From positions 24,175-88,174 of the forward strand of contig DUPR01000036.1 in assembly GCA_012838205.1 (NCBI GenBank): a DNA stretch of 64,000 nt. Reading direction: 5' to 3'. This document shows positions 61,124 to 64,000 of the stretch, piece after piece. The translations under genes were made by a program, and so were the position numbers. Source of the DNA: Methanobacterium sp. GTDB lineage: Archaea > Methanobacteriota > Methanobacteria > Methanobacteriales > Methanobacteriaceae. The notes beneath the pieces are model-generated. The model was not told where the DNA came from and did no database searches. It saw only the letters and a program-made list of their open reading frames with translations. Each line of letters begins with the position of its first letter. The first letter of the stretch is position 1.

Positions 61124-62476
61124 TTAGTCGTAAATATAAAAACTATCTACCATAATTTTAATATCTTCACCTGCGTCTTCAAAAACAGTTGGATCCCCTA
61201 CAAACCACATGTAGTACAGTAAATTGCCTTTTTTAAAAGATATTATAAGAATACTGGTGGGGGCGACATCATGGTTCTCACCATAAATTTCATAAATTCC
61301 CATCCCGTATTTTTCATAATAATTTTCATCAATTACTTTACTGCCTTGTACTCTGAACACATCTTTCAACATCTCTGCAAATTCGTGTGATGATACTTCA
61401 GACGCATTGGTGTTCCGATTAAGTGATAAAGTAATGGAATTGTTTTCATATAATCCCCTAACAACCTTTTTGGCATCAGAGGTACTGATGATCTCCCAGT
61501 GATCTGAATAATCAAAAGACACTTCACCATTGTCAAAATTAAATATACGTGTTGTTTCATGTTTTCTAAGGATTTTATGTATTGCTATTTCAGCTTTATC
61601 CTTTACAAACACAAATTCATCTTTTTGAGCATTTCTAAGGGCTTTTAGTGCTCGTTCATCTCCTATCCGACCCAGGGCTTCTGCGGCTTTCCCTCTAACA
61701 TGACGGTTTTCATCTCTTGTTTTGCCAATAAGCAATCCAATTAACGCATTTAAGGCTTCTTCTCCCCCAATTTTCCCGATAACTTCGGCGGTTCTGGCTC
61801 TAACACTCCATTTTGCAGTTTTCAAAGTTTTTATAAGGGGTTTCACTGCACGTTCACCGAACTTTGCCAAAGCAAGCATAGCCTTCCAACGAACATCAGC
61901 ATCCTCATCTCCCATTGCCTCAAGAAGAATAGGGATTGCTTTTTCATCATTCATTTTTCCCAAAGCTACTGCTGCAAACTTACGAACTTGCCAATCACCA
62001 TCATTTATTGCTTCAATTAAATATGGTACTGCTCGAATGTCACCAATCACCCCTAAAGCTTGTGCAGCTGTTTTTCTCACACTCCAATCCTCATCTTCCA
62101 AAGCCTTGATTAACGTATCTGTTGCTTCGGGGCTACCTATTTCTCCCAGAGCCCATGCTGCTTTTAAACGTACTTCTTCATCAGGATCTTCATTTATGGC
62201 TTGAATTAAGTATTCAATTGCTCTTTCGTCCCTAATTCTACCTAGCGCTTCTGCAGAATACTCTCTCACATCTCTTAAAATTATATAATCGGAGTGCCAA
62301 GTTTTATATTGCAAGGCATCAATAAGTGCATCTACAGCTCTCTCATCTCCCACTTTCATTAGAGCTCTGACTGCTTCCTTTCTGTTGAGATAGTCTTGAT
62401 CCTTAAGGAGTCTTACAAGTCCATCCACATCTCTTGTTTCTTCCAGATATTCAACATCCACATCACTATAAACCAT
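61124..62476 (-). CDS. HEAT/PBS-lyase-repeat protein with C-terminal PsbP-like domain
   Basis: A 450-residue protein. Residues about 15-305 are roughly nine HEAT-like repeats of about 31 residues with the pattern D-(E/D)-x-A-(V/I)-x-x-L-I-x-A-(L/I) and A-A-x-A-L-G-x-I (for example DERAIEYLIQAINEDPDEEV and WSVRKTAAQALGVIGD). The C-terminal about 135 residues (DYSDHWEIISTSDAKK, SHEFAEMLKDVF) resemble PsbP-like domains. No signal peptide is seen. Such scaffolds bind partner proteins. Function unknown. It is 22 nt upstream of ogt. Confidence 0.85.
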   Translation of the reverse strand: MVYSDVDVEYLEETRDVDGLVRLLKDQDYLNRKEAVRALMKVGDERAVDALIDALQYKTWHSDYIILRDVREYSAEALGRIRDERAIEYLIQAINEDPDEEVRLKAAWALGEIGSPEATDTLIKALEDEDWSVRKTAAQALGVIGDIRAVPYLIEAINDGDWQVRKFAAVALGKMNDEKAIPILLEAMGDEDADVRWKAMLALAKFGERAVKPLIKTLKTAKWSVRARTAEVIGKIGGEEALNALIGLLIGKTRDENRHVRGKAAEALGRIGDERALKALRNAQKDEFVFVKDKAEIAIHKILRKHETTRIFNFDNGEVSFDYSDHWEIISTSDAKKVVRGLYENNSITLSLNRNTNASEVSSHEFAEMLKDVFRVQGSKVIDENYYEKYGMGIYEIYGENHDVAPTSILIISFKKGNLLYYMWFVGDPTVFEDAGEDIKIMVDSFYIYD

Positions 62477-62551
62477 AATACTCTCCGGAAATTTAAGACA
62501 GTCCTATATAATATCTTGTATGGTGTAGTTTATAATTATGCCTTTAATTGA

Positions 62552-63700
62552 CTATAATATCTCCTTTAAGAGTTTTAAAAATTGAGGGTATTCTTTTATA
62601 AAACCCAACATGGACATCTTTGATATTGATTTTAAGTCTTGTGTTTTAAGAAATTTAGCTAACATATTAATTTCTTCATCGCTTAGTTGGTCTAATATTT
62701 TACGATATTTCAATGAATCTTTAAGATCTTTTCCTATTTCATTTCTCCAGCGTTTTTCATATTTTTTCAAAAAATTATCCGAATAATTTTCCTCTTCAAT
62801 AGCTTTAGCAGCTACTTCACCAGCAATTCTACCACAATGGGCCGTAATGTGGATGCCTCCACCAGTAAAAGGTTCTACTTGTCCAGCAGCATCTCCTACT
62901 ACCATGAGGCCATTGGTGTATGTTTTTTCAACAGGCCCTGAAACTGGAACTCCTCCAATATTTAGTTCAACTGGAGTGGCATCCAAGGAGGATGCGAATT
63001 TTTTCAGAAAATGATATGCAGTTTTTGTGTTACTCCTAATCCCCACTCCCACATTGGCCACATTTTCACCCTTGGGGAATATCCAAGCATAACCTTTGGG
63101 AGCTATTTGTTGGCCAAAATAAAATTTTAAATAATGAGGGTCTGTCTTCAAACCCACCATTTCATACTGTGCACATGAACACAGAGTATTTGGAGTTTGT
63201 TTGGTGTTCAACCCCGCCATCTGCGCTACTTGGGATTCTACTCCATCTGCAACAATGACCAGATCTGCTTTGATTTTTATAGTATTACCCATGTGTTTGG
63301 CAATCACTCCACAAACCTTATTTTCTTTTTTTATAAGGTTTTTTACCTTAGTTTTAACCATTATTTCTGCACCAAAATTAGCTGCTTGTATTGCTAATTC
63401 TTTATCAAATATTTTTCTTTCTAAAATAAAACCTTCTGCATATCCACCTTCTAAATGACCACAAGTACCATCAGGAGCGTAAATATCCGCACCCTTTATC
63501 TCAGAACGAATATAATTGGGTGAAGGTTTAATCTCCAGTGTTTGGAATGTTCTGGAGCTTGTTGCCTCAGCACACTGTACTGGAGTTCCTATTTCTTGAT
63601 TTTTTTCAATCATCAAAACATCTGCACCATTTTTTGAGGCAAATAAAGATGCACTTGATCCTCCAATACGCCCCCCTACAACTACAACATCATATTTCAT
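62552..63700 (-). CDS. Geranylgeranyl reductase family FAD enzyme (archaeal lipid saturation)
   Basis: A 382-residue flavoprotein. The N-terminus MKYDVVVVGGRIGGSSASLF is the FAD-binding motif; later, LVIVADGVESQVAQMAGL, and TNGLMVVGDAAGQVEPFTG with the flavin-binding GD. It matches the geranylgeranyl reductase family that saturates the isoprenoid chains of archaeal phospholipids using ferredoxin. A ferredoxin gene ends 3 nt upstream, which supports this. A menaquinone-type substrate is an alternative. Confidence 0.88.
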   Translation of the reverse strand: MKYDVVVVGGRIGGSSASLFASKNGADVLMIEKNQEIGTPVQCAEATSSRTFQTLEIKPSPNYIRSEIKGADIYAPDGTCGHLEGGYAEGFILERKIFDKELAIQAANFGAEIMVKTKVKNLIKKENKVCGVIAKHMGNTIKIKADLVIVADGVESQVAQMAGLNTKQTPNTLCSCAQYEMVGLKTDPHYLKFYFGQQIAPKGYAWIFPKGENVANVGVGIRSNTKTAYHFLKKFASSLDATPVELNIGGVPVSGPVEKTYTNGLMVVGDAAGQVEPFTGGGIHITAHCGRIAGEVAAKAIEEENYSDNFLKKYEKRWRNEIGKDLKDSLKYRKILDQLSDEEINMLAKFLKTQDLKSISKMSMLGFIKEYPQFLKLLKEIL

Positions 63701-63703
63701 TTA

Positions 63704-63865
63704 TTAACTCCTTATCGCCCCTAAAGGGCAAACTACCAGGCAGAAATCACATTTTTCACACCCATCATGGACCGTGACTTTCATATCAGATAGTTCCAGA
63801 ATATTTTGGGGACACACCGCTACACATGCCCCGCAATAACCACATTGTTCTGCTAAGATTCTCAT
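63704..63865 (-). CDS. 2[4Fe-4S] ferredoxin, 53 residues
   Basis: A 53-residue ferredoxin beginning MRILAEQCGYCGACVAVCPQ. It has two complete CxxCxxCxxxCP motifs (CGYCGACVAVCP and CEKCDFCLVVCP). The start at 63865 has ggtg upstream. It ends in a double stop (TAA TAA) immediately before the reductase ATG, so the two are a tight operon. It probably donates electrons to the geranylgeranyl reductase. Confidence 0.9.
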   Translation of the reverse strand: MRILAEQCGYCGACVAVCPQNILELSDMKVTVHDGCEKCDFCLVVCPLGAIRS

Positions 63866-64000
63866 TCTAAACACCAATTATGATTACACGTATGATTCAA
63901 CCTCTATTCTTTATTAGTAGTATAATTAGGGTTATATTAATATCTTATCTTAATATATTGGGTTAATAGTTTTTACTTTATTCAATTGCACATAATTTGA

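Overview
The window reads as chromosomal DNA of a hydrogenotrophic methanogen of the Methanobacteriales, most likely Methanobacterium or a close relative. Support comes from a methyl-CoM reductase activation protein (component A2), a complete archaeal CODH/acetyl-CoA synthase operon, an A-type ATP synthase with a duplicated proteolipid, coenzyme F420 (cofA) and methanofuran (mfnE) genes, archaeal tiaS, and archaeal elongation factor 1-beta. The DNA is AT-rich, and TATA-type promoters and GGTG/GGAGG ribosome sites recur. I see no insertion sequence, CRISPR array, rRNA or prophage. The only RNA gene I can support is tRNA-Gln(TTG).

Layout. 0.1-3 kb: a PadR regulator with a GyrI-like ligand-binding partner, an amidohydrolase behind a repeat-rich leader, and an AlkD-like DNA glycosylase. 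3.3-9 kb: a DUF134 DNA-binding protein upstream of component A2, a receiver-PAS-histidine kinase, and a metallo-beta-lactamase/rhodanese protein. 8.9-10.6 kb: an ABC-2 exporter behind an inverted repeat that flanks its TATA box. 10.6-15.7 kb: small and hypothetical proteins, a stand-alone Cas4-like nuclease, tRNA-Gln, a COG2232-type ATP-grasp protein, and a compact bidirectional promoter. 15.8-24.9 kb (minus strand): the A-type ATP synthase operon H-I-K-E-C-F-A-B-D followed by a DUF22 gene. 25-29.1 kb (minus strand): an unusual four-gene set of MmgE/PrpD, a TIM-barrel protein of unrecognised function, a class I fumarase alpha-type subunit and a short citrate synthase/citryl-CoA lyase. 29.2-39.9 kb: tiaS, an HTH regulator, serA, a JAMM protease, Thg1, nadX and cofA.

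40-51.8 kb: pilus parts in two separate loci (pilin plus a TadC-like platform; secretion ATPase plus a second platform protein). Between them lie pepQ, a site-2 protease, YcaO, pth2, mfnE, a zinc-ribbon microprotein, EF-1beta, a TctA-type permease and a cysteine-rich methyltransferase. 52.1-60.4 kb: the CODH/ACS operon cdhA-cdhB-cdhC-cooC-cdhD-cdhE plus a polyferredoxin. It makes acetyl-CoA from CO2 and methyl-H4MPT and is the main carbon-fixation route of such cells. 60.5-63.9 kb (minus strand): an alkyltransferase, a HEAT-repeat protein, and a ferredoxin paired with a geranylgeranyl reductase for archaeal lipid saturation.

The best candidate for an undescribed system is the PrpD/TIM-barrel/fumarase-alpha/short citrate synthase cluster (25.05-29.12 kb). 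It resembles a methylcitrate- or citrate-cleaving pathway in an organism group that normally runs only a partial TCA cycle. Secondary candidates are the DUF134-component A2 pairing, the abutting PRC-barrel-nadX pair, a conserved-looking 49-codon gene at 10.8 kb, and several compact palindromic promoter regions.
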